Shown in pieces: positions 50,140 through 57,935 of a DNA stretch of 64,000 bases. The stretch is from Pseudomonas viridiflava (GTDB lineage: Bacteria > Pseudomonadota > Gammaproteobacteria > Pseudomonadales > Pseudomonadaceae): assembly GCF_900591205.1 (NCBI RefSeq), contig NZ_UUPU01000061.1, positions 1 through 64,000 of the forward strand. Direction: 5' to 3'. A program made the translations under genes and the position numbers. The number at the start of each line of letters is the position of its first letter. Position 1 is the stretch's first letter. The notes beneath the pieces were generated by a model that saw only the letters and a list, made by a program, of their open reading frames with translations, did no database searches and was not told the origin of the DNA.

Positions 50140-52211
50140 AATTATGTATTGCGGCCGTGCTGCTGGTGCCTTGCGGCGTCGTGCATGGCGATCCCCGTTA
50201 CACCCAGAGTGATTTTGGCGGCGTAGGGCTGCTGCAGACCCCCACCGCACGCATGGCGCCAACCGGCGAACTCAGTGTGAATGCCAACCGCACCGAGCCC
50301 TACAGCCGCTACAGTTTTTCGGCGCAGCCGCTGGACTGGCTGGAAGGCACCTTTCGCTACACCGCGATCACCAACCGGCCGTACGGCGCTGAGTCGTTCA
50401 GCGGTGGCCAGAGCTACAAGGACAAGGCCGTCGACGCCAAAGTGCGGCTGTATCAGGAAAACCACTGGCTGCCCGAGGTGGCGCTGGGGTTTATGGACTT
50501 GGGCGGTACGGGGCTGTTTTCCAGCGAATACCTGGTGGCCAACAAGCGCTACGGTGATCTGGATTTCAGTGCCGGCATCGCCTGGGGCTACCTCGGCAGT
50601 CGCGGTGATTTCGCCAACCCGTTGGGCGCGCTGGACGATCGCTTCAAGGAACGACCCACCGCCGAAGGCTCCGGCAGTTTCTCCAACGGCTACTTTCGTG
50701 GGCGGCCTGCGTTATTTGGCGGTGTTGCCTACCAGACACCCTGGGCGCCGTTGAGCCTCAAGCTCGAAGTGGAAGGCAACGACTACAAGAACGAGCCCCG
50801 GGACAACAGCTTTCGCCAGGACTCGCCGGTCAACCTGGGGCTGGTCTACAAAGTCGCCGAGTCCATCGACGTGAGCGCAGCCTGGGAGCGGGGCAACACC
50901 GCCATGTTCGGCATCACCCTGCACACCAACTTCGTCAGCCGCAAGGCACCGGTCAAAACCTATGACCCCCCCGCGCCCAAGCTGCCGGCCGTGGCGCCGA
51001 CTACACCGATGGGCCAGGTGGACTGGGCTGCCGTGTCCCAGCGCCTGCACGACAATGCCGGGTACAACGTGCAGCGCATCACCCAGCGCGGGCCGGAGCT
51101 GTTGGTGTATGGCGAACAGCAGCGCTATTTCTACAGCGCCAAAGCGGTGGGTCGCGCCAGTCGGATCCTGGATAACAGCGTCAATGACCAGATCGACTGG
51201 TTCACCCTGGTGAGCGAGCGCTATGCAATGCCGATCGAGGAAACCAGCGTGCCGCGCAAGACCTTTCGCGAGGTGGTCAACAACCGTGAAGACTTGCAGG
51301 ACCTGCACCGCCAAATAGAGGTCAACCGCGCCAGCACCAACACCCAGACCGTGCTCTATACCCCGCCCCCCAAACCCTTCAGCTACGGCCTGGGCCTTGG
51401 CTACAAGCAAAACGTCGGCGGGCCGGATGGTTTGCTTTATCAGATTTCCGCCGACCTCGACGCCGAATACCGTTTTACCCGCAACACGTGGTGGAGCGGC
51501 CTGCTCAGCGTCAACCTGCTGAACAACTACGACGGCTTTACCTACGATGCGCCCAGCGGCCTGCCTCGGGTACGCACCGACCTGCGCAAGTACATGACCC
51601 GCTCCGACGTGACCTTGCCCACCTTCCAGCTCAACCATGCGGCGCGGCTGGACCAGGACCTGTACGGCATGGTCTACGGCGGGCTGTTGGAGTCGATGTA
51701 CGCGGGTGTCGGCAGTGAGGTGTTGTACCGCCCCATGGGCCAGCGCTGGGCGTTGGGCGCAGACCTCAACTATGTTCGCCAGCGCGGGTTCGAGCAGGAT
51801 TTCAGCCTGCGCGATTACCGCACCGTCACCGGGCACATCACCGGCTATACCGATCTGCCGTTCAATATCCAGGGCGCGTTGAGCGTCGGCCGCTACCTGG
51901 CCAGGGACTGGGGAGCCACCCTGGACCTGTCGCGGGAGTTCAACAATGGCGTGCGTATCGGCGCATGGATCACCCGTACCAACGTGTCCAAGGAAGACTT
52001 TGGCGAAGGCAGTTTCGACAAGGGCCTGTACCTGTCCATTCCCTTTGATGAGTTGATGAGCCTGTCGACCATGCGCCGCGCCAACTTGGTGTGGGCGCCG
52101 CTGACACGCGATGGCGGAGCGCGCTTGAACCGCGCCTATTCACTGCACTCGATGACCGATGGACGCGACAGTGATCTGTTCTACAAGAACCTCGACAAGA
52201 TCACTGAGTAA
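50136..52211 (+). CDS. YjbH/GfcD-family outer-membrane protein
   Basis: The 691-residue protein starts at a TTG overlapping the preceding stop (TTGA) and has a short signal peptide (MKLCIAAVLLVPCGVVHG). GGVGLLQTPTARMAPTGEL and DLGGTGLFSSEYLVANKRYG mark the YjbH family, predicted to form paired beta-barrels in the outer membrane. With GfcA-C homologues and Wza it completes the yjb/gfc-like export set. A strong terminator follows. Confidence 0.88.
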   Translation: MKLCIAAVLLVPCGVVHGDPRYTQSDFGGVGLLQTPTARMAPTGELSVNANRTEPYSRYSFSAQPLDWLEGTFRYTAITNRPYGAESFSGGQSYKDKAVDAKVRLYQENHWLPEVALGFMDLGGTGLFSSEYLVANKRYGDLDFSAGIAWGYLGSRGDFANPLGALDDRFKERPTAEGSGSFSNGYFRGRPALFGGVAYQTPWAPLSLKLEVEGNDYKNEPRDNSFRQDSPVNLGLVYKVAESIDVSAAWERGNTAMFGITLHTNFVSRKAPVKTYDPPAPKLPAVAPTTPMGQVDWAAVSQRLHDNAGYNVQRITQRGPELLVYGEQQRYFYSAKAVGRASRILDNSVNDQIDWFTLVSERYAMPIEETSVPRKTFREVVNNREDLQDLHRQIEVNRASTNTQTVLYTPPPKPFSYGLGLGYKQNVGGPDGLLYQISADLDAEYRFTRNTWWSGLLSVNLLNNYDGFTYDAPSGLPRVRTDLRKYMTRSDVTLPTFQLNHAARLDQDLYGMVYGGLLESMYAGVGSEVLYRPMGQRWALGADLNYVRQRGFEQDFSLRDYRTVTGHITGYTDLPFNIQGALSVGRYLARDWGATLDLSREFNNGVRIGAWITRTNVSKEDFGEGSFDKGLYLSIPFDELMSLSTMRRANLVWAPLTRDGGARLNRAYSLHSMTDGRDSDLFYKNLDKITE

Positions 52212-52217
52212 GGCGGG

Positions 52218-52243
52218 AAGGGGGACATGCAGTCCCCCTTTTT
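52218..52243 (+). terminator. Rho-independent terminator at the end of the exopolysaccharide operon
   Basis: A nine-base stem AAGGGGGAC / GTCCCCCTT with a five-base loop is followed by a T-run. It lies seven bases behind the YjbH stop and four before the end of the convergent wcaJ gene. Confidence 0.92.
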
Positions 52244-52247
52244 GTGG

Positions 52248-53639
52248 TCAGTAGATATCTTTGGACAGCAGCGTGAACGGCGTCTTGATCAGGATCTTGA
52301 TATCCAGCCATAGCGACCAGGTGTTGATATAGCGCAGGTCGATATCGACACGTCGCTGCATCTTCTCCAGCGTCTCGGTCTCGCCCCGGCAGCCACTGAT
52401 TTGCGCCAGCCCGGTGATGCCAGGCTTGATGCGATGGCGCGCCATGTAGGCGTGGATTTTGCCCAGGTAGTAATCGTTGTGCGCAATCGCATGGGGGCGT
52501 GGCCCCACCAGGGCCATCGTGCCTTGCAGCACGTTGAACAACTGCGGCAACTCATCTATAGACGTACGGCGGATAAACCGGCCCACCGGGGTAATACGCG
52601 AATCGTTGCGGCTGGCCTGGCGCACTTCGTGGTCGTCATGCATGCGCATCGAGCGGAACTTCCACACCTTGATTACCTGGCCATTCCAACCGTGGCGGTC
52701 CTGCTTGAAGATCACCGGGCCGGGGGAGGTGAGCTTGATCAGCAGGGCGAACAGCAGCAACACCGGGCTCAGCAGGATGATCGCCAGCAGGGCGATGCTC
52801 TTGTCCAGCAGCGATTTGCTCAGGGCGGCGGTGGGGCGGCTGGTCAGCGGGCTTTCGTTGAGGAAAATTGCCGGCAGCCCGTCGACTTCGGCCACGCAAT
52901 GATTGAGCAGCAGCATGTTATTGAGGTCGGGCACCCAGATCACGTCCACGCTGATATCCAGCAGGTTGAGGTAGAGCGCCTCGATGTGCGTGGCGTCCTG
53001 CAGGGAATGGGTGATGTAGAGCCGGCGAATACCGTGCTGCCTGATCAATTGCGGCAATTGCGGCAGCTCGCCGAGCACCGGGGAGGGCGCGCCCTGGGCG
53101 ACATCGGTGTGGCTGCCGACGAGCCCCACCAAGGGCGAGCGTTTTTGCCGGGAAAGGGTTTTGGCCAGGTCCACGGCAAGCTTGCCGGTGCCCACGATCA
53201 GTGACTTATGCCGCTCATGAAGTTGGCGATGGTAATACCGGGACAGGCTGTGCAAGGGTATATAGCACAGGGCCAATAACGGGTAACTAACAGCGGCCCA
53301 CAGCAGCAGGATTTCCCCGGGGAACAACGCGTCGGCATTGCACGCAATGCCCACCGCAAACAAGATGCCCATTGTCAGCAACCAGCCCATGAATAATCGC
53401 CCGAGGCCCACGGCATAGTCATCTTTTTTGCTATACACATCACACAGGCTATACGCCGGCAGTGAGGCCAATATGGTAAAGGCGGCCAACACACGATAGT
53501 TATATTCAAGTTGTCCGGTCTTTAACACGACCAACATAAACAACAATGCAACGACCAGACTGGACGCCAGCATCCACTGGCCCCAGAACGTTAAACCCTT
53601 GGGGGTCAGGTTGCGATGCATTCTAGTGTTATTCAGCAT
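52248..53639 (-). CDS. wcaJ: Undecaprenyl-phosphate hexose-1-phosphate transferase (WcaJ type)
   Basis: The 463-residue protein has four N-terminal membrane helices, a central CoA-binding-like domain (LIVGTGKLAVDLAKTLS), a fifth helix and the catalytic sugar transferase domain. The latter has FKQDRHGWNGQVIKVWKFRS, RRTSIDELPQLFNVLQG and KPGITGLAQISGCRGET. It links glucose- or galactose-1-phosphate to the lipid carrier and so starts each repeat unit. The ATG at 53639 follows GGGAGCAG. It is convergent with the main operon, so starter and rest can be regulated separately. Confidence 0.93.
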   Translation of the reverse strand: MLNNTRMHRNLTPKGLTFWGQWMLASSLVVALLFMLVVLKTGQLEYNYRVLAAFTILASLPAYSLCDVYSKKDDYAVGLGRLFMGWLLTMGILFAVGIACNADALFPGEILLLWAAVSYPLLALCYIPLHSLSRYYHRQLHERHKSLIVGTGKLAVDLAKTLSRQKRSPLVGLVGSHTDVAQGAPSPVLGELPQLPQLIRQHGIRRLYITHSLQDATHIEALYLNLLDISVDVIWVPDLNNMLLLNHCVAEVDGLPAIFLNESPLTSRPTAALSKSLLDKSIALLAIILLSPVLLLFALLIKLTSPGPVIFKQDRHGWNGQVIKVWKFRSMRMHDDHEVRQASRNDSRITPVGRFIRRTSIDELPQLFNVLQGTMALVGPRPHAIAHNDYYLGKIHAYMARHRIKPGITGLAQISGCRGETETLEKMQRRVDIDLRYINTWSLWLDIKILIKTPFTLLSKDIY

Positions 53640-53883
53640 AGTTCTGCTCCCGGTGGTGACCACGCACGTGGTGGCAGGGTTTAAGCATCAAGCGGCAGCG
53701 CCGCACTAAAACGACAGGCACGCGCAAGCGCGTACCAATGGATAGTAATGAACAGGCGGGGGCAATGGCTGACGAGTTATAACAAGGTCGGCGGGATATT
53801 ATTATAAGAGGGTGTTATAAAAAGGCAGGTAGAAGAGCGTGCTAATAGGCAGGGTGAGTAGAAAGTTCTAAGGCTTTTTTATT
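53640..53883 (-). promoter_or_regulatory. Intergenic region upstream of wcaJ
   Basis: About 240 bases that become A/T-rich toward the regulator gene (ATATTATTATAAGAGGG around 53798-53814). It must contain the wcaJ promoter and the end of the regulator operon. I see no certain -35/-10 pair and no clear terminator. Confidence 0.4.
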
Positions 53884-54495
53884 TTAACGACGGGGTTGCG
53901 TCAGCTCTAACGGCTTTTTGATTTTTTGCGTCAAACAATAGCCGCGGTTTCTGACCGCCCGGAACAAACGCTCGCCGTCGTTAACGCGCTTGAATTTTTC
54001 CTGCAGGCGACTCAAACACATTTCCAGCCCGCGGTATAATTCCGGCTCGCGGCCTATATTACGAATCAACTCCTCCTTGCTGACCACACGCTCTTCATGG
54101 TGCAACATTTTTTTAATAAGGGCCGACTCAATAGTGGTCAGTGAAATGCGCAAGCCGCCCTTGACCAGTGTTCGGTCATGCTGCGTCAGCAGCCAGAAAT
54201 CCTGAGGATAGAGCGCGGTTCTCTCGGCGTTTATCTCCGCAGTACGAGTATGGTTATTGGGCGCGCTGTCTGGACCCTTGGGCATTTCTTGCCGCGCAGC
54301 ACTAGACGGTTTTGAGAACAGACCGAGGCTGTGGGTAATGACATAGGTGTTTAAACGTGAGCGGCTCGGCTGCAGGTTGGGAAGCAGCGTCGAGGGAGTG
54401 AGGTCGTACTGGAATAACTCTGCATTGGGGGTGAAGTCCTGCAGTGCTATCGCCGGAAGTGTCGCAGTGAAGGCGTGTTTCTTGAGGGAGCTCAT
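53884..54495 (-). CDS. OmpR-type winged-helix regulator without receiver domain
   Basis: The 203-residue protein has about 90 unrecognised N-terminal residues. A C-terminal winged helix follows: LRISLTTIESALIKKMLHHE, VSKEELIRNIGREPELYRGL, CLSRLQEKF and FRAVRNRGYCL. No phosphorylation domain is present. The ATG at 54495 follows GGTGGA. It is the third gene of a minus-strand regulatory operon and lies immediately upstream of wcaJ, so control of exopolysaccharide synthesis is a fair guess. Base composition is less GC-rich than the operon beside it. Confidence 0.75.
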   Translation of the reverse strand: MSSLKKHAFTATLPAIALQDFTPNAELFQYDLTPSTLLPNLQPSRSRLNTYVITHSLGLFSKPSSAARQEMPKGPDSAPNNHTRTAEINAERTALYPQDFWLLTQHDRTLVKGGLRISLTTIESALIKKMLHHEERVVSKEELIRNIGREPELYRGLEMCLSRLQEKFKRVNDGERLFRAVRNRGYCLTQKIKKPLELTQPRR

Positions 54496-54526
54496 AGTGT
54501 CCACCGATATCAGGAAGGTGCAGTTG

Positions 54527-55219
54527 TTATAGGCAGTCAGCAGGGGAGTAATAACCGCCCTGAAAGTATTCGAACGGCAAGTTTTTAGCCAGCATTGCGC
54601 TGTCGGCAAATTCGACAGAATCGGCGATGAAGCGCACGCCTGTCGCATTGATCAGCTCCAGCATGCGGTCGTAGAGGCGATCGAACAAACCCGAGCGCGT
54701 ATTGAGGCTCAGCCGGAGGGCGGAATCCGGAAACGGCATCTTTATGTAGTCGTAGAGCTTCAGGTCGATCAGCAGGTCTACCGGCTTTGTATCGAGTGTG
54801 TAGTTGTTGTAGGCCAACGTGATACCTCGCTGGTCCTTCAACTTATACAACTGGCGCACCATGGCGCGGCGTTCGACCGGGCCGGGCAGGGCGTCCAGGG
54901 GGTTGTCGATACTGAGGGTGAATGGCCGGTTATGTTTTTCCAGTGACTGGGCGGTCTGAATAATTGCCTTGAATACGTCCTCGTTCATCACGGCAGACTG
55001 GCCAATGCGCAAAAATGTGTGATTGACCGCGTGGCTGAGGTCCTTGGGTAGTTTGCGCCGTGGGTTGATATGCTTCAGTGCAGCGTTGTAGGCACTTTCC
55101 ACTGCATCGCCCACTACCCTGAATTCACTGCCCCACAAGAGATGGCTGCGATCAACGATTGCCTGCCGGGTAATCTTCATGTCCAGAGTGTCTGCACAGG
55201 ATATTTTTTCGCTATTCAC
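54527..55219 (-). CDS. Degenerate EAL-like domain protein
   Basis: The roughly 230-residue product has the outline of an EAL domain: a first strand with GSEFRVVG where the EAL motif should be, a central NHTFLRIGQS, DYIKMPFP with the conserved Lys, and a final YFQGGYYSPA matching the FQGYYF end. The catalytic Glu of EAL and the DDFGTG loop are lost (AYNNYTLDT instead), so it cannot be a normal c-di-GMP phosphodiesterase. It may bind the dinucleotide or a protein partner, as YdiV-type proteins do. I chose GTG at 55219 behind GGGAGAGG; it overlaps the upstream gene by eight bases. Confidence 0.68.
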   Translation of the reverse strand: MNSEKISCADTLDMKITRQAIVDRSHLLWGSEFRVVGDAVESAYNAALKHINPRRKLPKDLSHAVNHTFLRIGQSAVMNEDVFKAIIQTAQSLEKHNRPFTLSIDNPLDALPGPVERRAMVRQLYKLKDQRGITLAYNNYTLDTKPVDLLIDLKLYDYIKMPFPDSALRLSLNTRSGLFDRLYDRMLELINATGVRFIADSVEFADSAMLAKNLPFEYFQGGYYSPADCL

Positions 55220-55937
55220 CGTTCGACCTCTCCCGGGCGGGTTGGAAATGGTTGGCACTTATAAGGCCCCGGCTTAGTTTGTAACCGTAGCCGCGAATGT
55301 TCTGAATGATATTTTCGCCGTAGTGCGCCTTGATCTTGCTGCGCAAGCGGCTGATGGACTTTTCCAGTGCGCGCGAATCGTAGTATTTGGTATTAAGCCC
55401 CATGACCCCGGCGATCTCATTATGACTGAGCAGTCGGTTCTGGATGAGCGCTTCCAACACTTTCATTTCGACAAAGGATATTTCCAATTTTTTGCCATCG
55501 CCATAAATACACATGCGGTCCTGGTCCAGTACCAGGCCACAATGGCGATGTGCGTTCTCGCTGAGAAAGTCATCGAACAGGCTTAATTTTTTTTCAGGGG
55601 AGGTTTCTACCACCTTGACGCAGTAATCGGCACCGGCCAAGTAGTATTTGGTTTTGCTCAGGGTTGAAGCGAAGGTGACGACAACAAATATCGTAGAGCC
55701 AGGATGCTCATCTCGGGTTTTTCTTATTATGTCCAGCGTTTGCTGGCTGGCCGAGGGTGTGTCAATTTCTATAATGATAGCACGGTAATGTTCGTGGCTT
55801 TCCTGGGCGTCCGTTAGTTGCCCGTAGCAACGTGTGTCGACTTTTAAATTATTCGCTACAGTGCGAACTAGAAGCGCCCGAAAGTCCTCCGATTTGGAAG
55901 GAGTCCGCGCGATAGCGAGGACGTTGGAAAAATGCAT
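55212..55937 (-). CDS. Response-regulator-like winged-helix protein with degenerate receiver
   Basis: The 242-residue protein has an N-terminal receiver-like domain (about 1-125): IIIEID with a possible phosphoacceptor D59, VVVTFAS and DYCVKVV with Lys108. The acidic pair of normal receivers at the end of strand 1 is missing (AIARTPSK). A C-terminal OmpR-type winged helix follows (SFVEMKVLEALIQNRLLSHN, SRLRSKIKAHYGENIIQNI). No histidine kinase is nearby. The ATG at 55937 follows GGGAGTAGGG. First gene of the regulatory operon. Confidence 0.72.
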   Translation of the reverse strand: MHFSNVLAIARTPSKSEDFRALLVRTVANNLKVDTRCYGQLTDAQESHEHYRAIIIEIDTPSASQQTLDIIRKTRDEHPGSTIFVVVTFASTLSKTKYYLAGADYCVKVVETSPEKKLSLFDDFLSENAHRHCGLVLDQDRMCIYGDGKKLEISFVEMKVLEALIQNRLLSHNEIAGVMGLNTKYYDSRALEKSISRLRSKIKAHYGENIIQNIRGYGYKLSRGLISANHFQPARERSNGE

Positions 55938-56368
55938 AACCCTACTCCCTTTTCCGGCATGCAAGGCCGTCAGTTCAATCGCCGCTAGCGTTTAGATACT
56001 AATCGAATTGATTACGCTAAAACGTGACAAATTTTAACATTTGCCACTTTGTTTTTACGAGCAGGAAGGGGTAATAGGTGGATATTGCGCGGGCGTATGT
56101 ACGAACTTACACATAGGCTAGTGCAAATTTTTAGTGTTCGATAAGTATTTTAGCCCAAACGATTTTTTTGGTTGTGTGGGTGTTATCCCTGGCCTTCTAA
56201 ACCGGGACACCCTCGCGGCGCAGTAAACAGGGGATGTGAGCGGTTCGCATCGCGCTTCGGTTTTGTGGTTGGAGAGCTTTGGGCTTGATTCAGCGGCGTA
56301 TCGAGGCGCGGTAAGCGATCGGCAAGGCGGTAGTGTGGGTGGACCGCGACGTGCATTAATCGCAGGCG
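55938..56368. other. Gene-free A/T-rich stretch upstream of the regulatory operon
   Basis: About 430 bases hold no convincing gene. The part from 55980 to 56170 is rich in A/T and should contain the minus-strand promoter of the receiver/EAL/winged-helix operon. The part next to 56370 is the 3' flank of the repeat protein. The frames crossing it are short or are antisense to the repeats. Confidence 0.5.
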
Positions 56369-56396
56369 AAAAAAAACCGGCTGATCAGGCCGGTTT
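56369..56396 (-). terminator. Rho-independent terminator of the repeat-protein gene
   Basis: On the minus strand a seven-base stem AACCGGC / GCCGGTT with a seven-base loop is followed by a run of eight T residues. It lies about 25 bases behind the stop codon of the 13-residue repeat protein. Confidence 0.9.
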
Positions 56397-56421
56397 GGGG
56401 TGCCCCGCAACCAACACGGGG

Positions 56422-56886
56422 TTAAGCGTTATTACCTTGCAGACGGTCAGCACCGCCTTCGGCCAGACCACGTTCCTGCAAGCGATCAGCACCGCCTTCG
56501 GCCAGACCACGTTCCTGCAAGCGATCAGCACCGCCTTCGGCCAGACCACGTTCCTGCAGACGCTCAGCGCCGCCTTCGGCCAGACCACGTTCCTGCAAGC
56601 GATCAGCGCCGCCTTCGGCCAAACCACGTTCCTGCAGACGATCAGCGCCGCCTTCGGCCAAACCACGTTCCTGCAGACGCTCAGCGCCGCCTTCGGCCAG
56701 ACCACGTTCCTGCAAGCGATCAGCACCGCCTTCGGCGAAACGGTTACCTTGCAGGCGGTCCGAACCACCTTCTGCAACACGGCTTTCGATCAGGCGATCC
56801 GCGCCGCCTTCAGCAACAACAGGGTGAGCAAATGCATTTGCAGCGAGTACCGAGAAAGCAAGGCTAAGCAAGATTTGGCGTTTCAT
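56422..56886 (-). CDS. Secreted protein made of ten 13-residue tandem repeats
   Basis: The 154-residue product has a signal peptide (MKRQILLSLAFSVLAANAFA) and then ten units of 13 residues with consensus AEGGADRLQERGL (residues 25-154). Units 1, 2 and 10 are variant caps; units 4 and 7 have Glu in place of Asp (AERL). A single-gene transcript with GGAG before the ATG and a strong terminator behind supports a real gene. I know no function; the regular acidic/basic pattern suggests a periplasmic or extracellular solenoid, a metal binder or an intrinsically disordered protein. The strong ORFs on the other strand are shadows of the repeat. Confidence 0.85.
   Translation of the reverse strand: MKRQILLSLAFSVLAANAFAHPVVAEGGADRLIESRVAEGGSDRLQGNRFAEGGADRLQERGLAEGGAERLQERGLAEGGADRLQERGLAEGGADRLQERGLAEGGAERLQERGLAEGGADRLQERGLAEGGADRLQERGLAEGGADRLQGNNA
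56425..56814 (-). repeat. 39-base tandem repeat array, ten units
   Basis: The coding repeat of the secreted protein is also a DNA repeat of 39 bases. The inner units are nearly identical (repeating GCCTTCGGCCAGACCACG on the plus strand), while the outermost copies have diverged. Such arrays change length by slippage or recombination, so unit number may vary among strains or be mis-assembled in short-read genomes. Confidence 0.92.
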
Positions 56887-56994
56887 GAGGGTGTGCTCCG
56901 AGTGTTTTAGTTGGGTGTTGCCTGGTATGGGTTGGATGTTACGCGTCGCATTTTTTAAGAGAACTTCATTGCGCTGATGGTGACTATCGACGCT

Positions 56995-57024
56995 GGCGAT
57001 GGCTCGTTCTGGAGGACCATCGCC
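56995..57024 (-). repeat. Inverted repeat behind the pirin gene
   Basis: GGCGATGG (56995-57002) and CCATCGCC (57017-57024) form an eight-base stem with a 14-base loop, immediately behind the pirin stop. No T-run follows in the direction of transcription, so it is at best a weak terminator or stabiliser. Confidence 0.45.
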
Positions 57025-57031
57025 GAGTCGG

Positions 57032-57754
57032 TCATGGCATCTGCGGCCGTTCCTGAGGGCGCAGGTCAAATACCAGCACCTCGGCATCTTCACCGTGGCT
57101 CAGGCGAATCTGGCGCTCATCCCGCACCCGGGCGCCGTCGCCTTCCTGCAAGCGCTGGCCGTTGATTTCGACGCTGCCCCTGGCCACGTGGATGTACACA
57201 TGGCGATCCGGCGGCAGGTCCAGGCTGGCGGCCTCGTCAGCGTTGAACAGCCCGGCGTATACCCGCGCATCCTGGCGCACGCTCAGGGAGCCGTTGGCGC
57301 CGTCCGGCGAGATGATCAACTGCAGGCGCCCACGTTTCTGCGCTTCGCTGAAGTGCTCTTGCTGGTAGCGCGGCTCGGCACCGGCCACGGCGGGCACGAT
57401 CCAGATTTGCAGGAAGTGCACGCCCAAGCGTTGGCTGTGGTTGAACTCGCTGTGGGCCACGCCACTGCCGGCGCTCATCAGTTGCACGTCGCCGGGGCGA
57501 ATCACCGAGCCGGTGCCCAGGGTGTCCTTGTGTTCCAGGGCGCCTTCGAGCACATAGGAGAAAATCTCCATGTCGCGGTGCGGGTGCTGGCCGAAGCCTT
57601 TACCGGCGGCGACGCGGTCATCGTTGATCACCAGCAGGTCGGAAAAACCCTGCTCGTCGGGGTTCCAGTAGTTGGCGAACGAGAAGGTGTGGAACGACTT
57701 CAACCAACCGTGATTGGCGGCGCCGCGTTCGCAAGCTTTGCGAAGGGTCAGCAT
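57032..57754 (-). CDS. Pirin-family protein (YhhW-like)
   Basis: The 240-residue bicupin protein has the pirin start HGWLKSFHTFSFANYWNP, the metal-site region GQHPHRDMEIFSYVLEGALEHKD, and MSAGSGVAHSEFNHS. These are typical of the YhhW group, some of which have quercetinase activity. It is cytoplasmic by lack of a signal. It diverges from the GlxA-type regulator across a 180-base region with a good dyad, so that regulator may control it. Confidence 0.9.
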   Translation of the reverse strand: MLTLRKACERGAANHGWLKSFHTFSFANYWNPDEQGFSDLLVINDDRVAAGKGFGQHPHRDMEIFSYVLEGALEHKDTLGTGSVIRPGDVQLMSAGSGVAHSEFNHSQRLGVHFLQIWIVPAVAGAEPRYQQEHFSEAQKRGRLQLIISPDGANGSLSVRQDARVYAGLFNADEAASLDLPPDRHVYIHVARGSVEINGQRLQEGDGARVRDERQIRLSHGEDAEVLVFDLRPQERPQMP

Positions 57755-57857
57755 GGTGGTTTCCTCAAGTGAGCGCGGGCTGCGAGATGCAGGGCGCTTG
57801 CGTTGAGAAGAAGGTTACTGGTTAACGGGATATTCATTAAGAAGCTGGAATCTGAAT

Positions 57858-57882
57858 AACTGTCTCTCTCCAGTTGACAGTT
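57858..57882. promoter_or_regulatory. Operator-like dyad between the pirin and GlxA-type genes
   Basis: AACTGTC (57858-57864) and GACAGTT (57876-57882) form a perfect 7-base inverted repeat with an 11-base centre. It lies in the divergent promoter region, about 100 bases from the pirin start and 54 from the regulator start. A dyad of this size is suited to a dimeric activator or repressor. Confidence 0.55.
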
Positions 57883-57935
57883 GCAGGCATGCCATACTAC
57901 CCGCCGTATTCCTTGTCTAATGGATCTCCCGCTTT

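Noticed and set aside
53842-53868. AlgU-type promoter upstream of wcaJ
   Set aside because: GAACTT is present on the minus strand but the sequence 16-17 bases on does not match TCTGA.
56425-56814. CRISPR-like array
   Set aside because: Units are contiguous 39-base repeats without spacers, in frame with a coding sequence.
56236-56910. Plus-strand frames of about 155-224 codons with regular repeats
   Set aside because: They mirror the 39-base repeat of the minus-strand gene; only the minus-strand product has a signal peptide, ribosome site and terminator.
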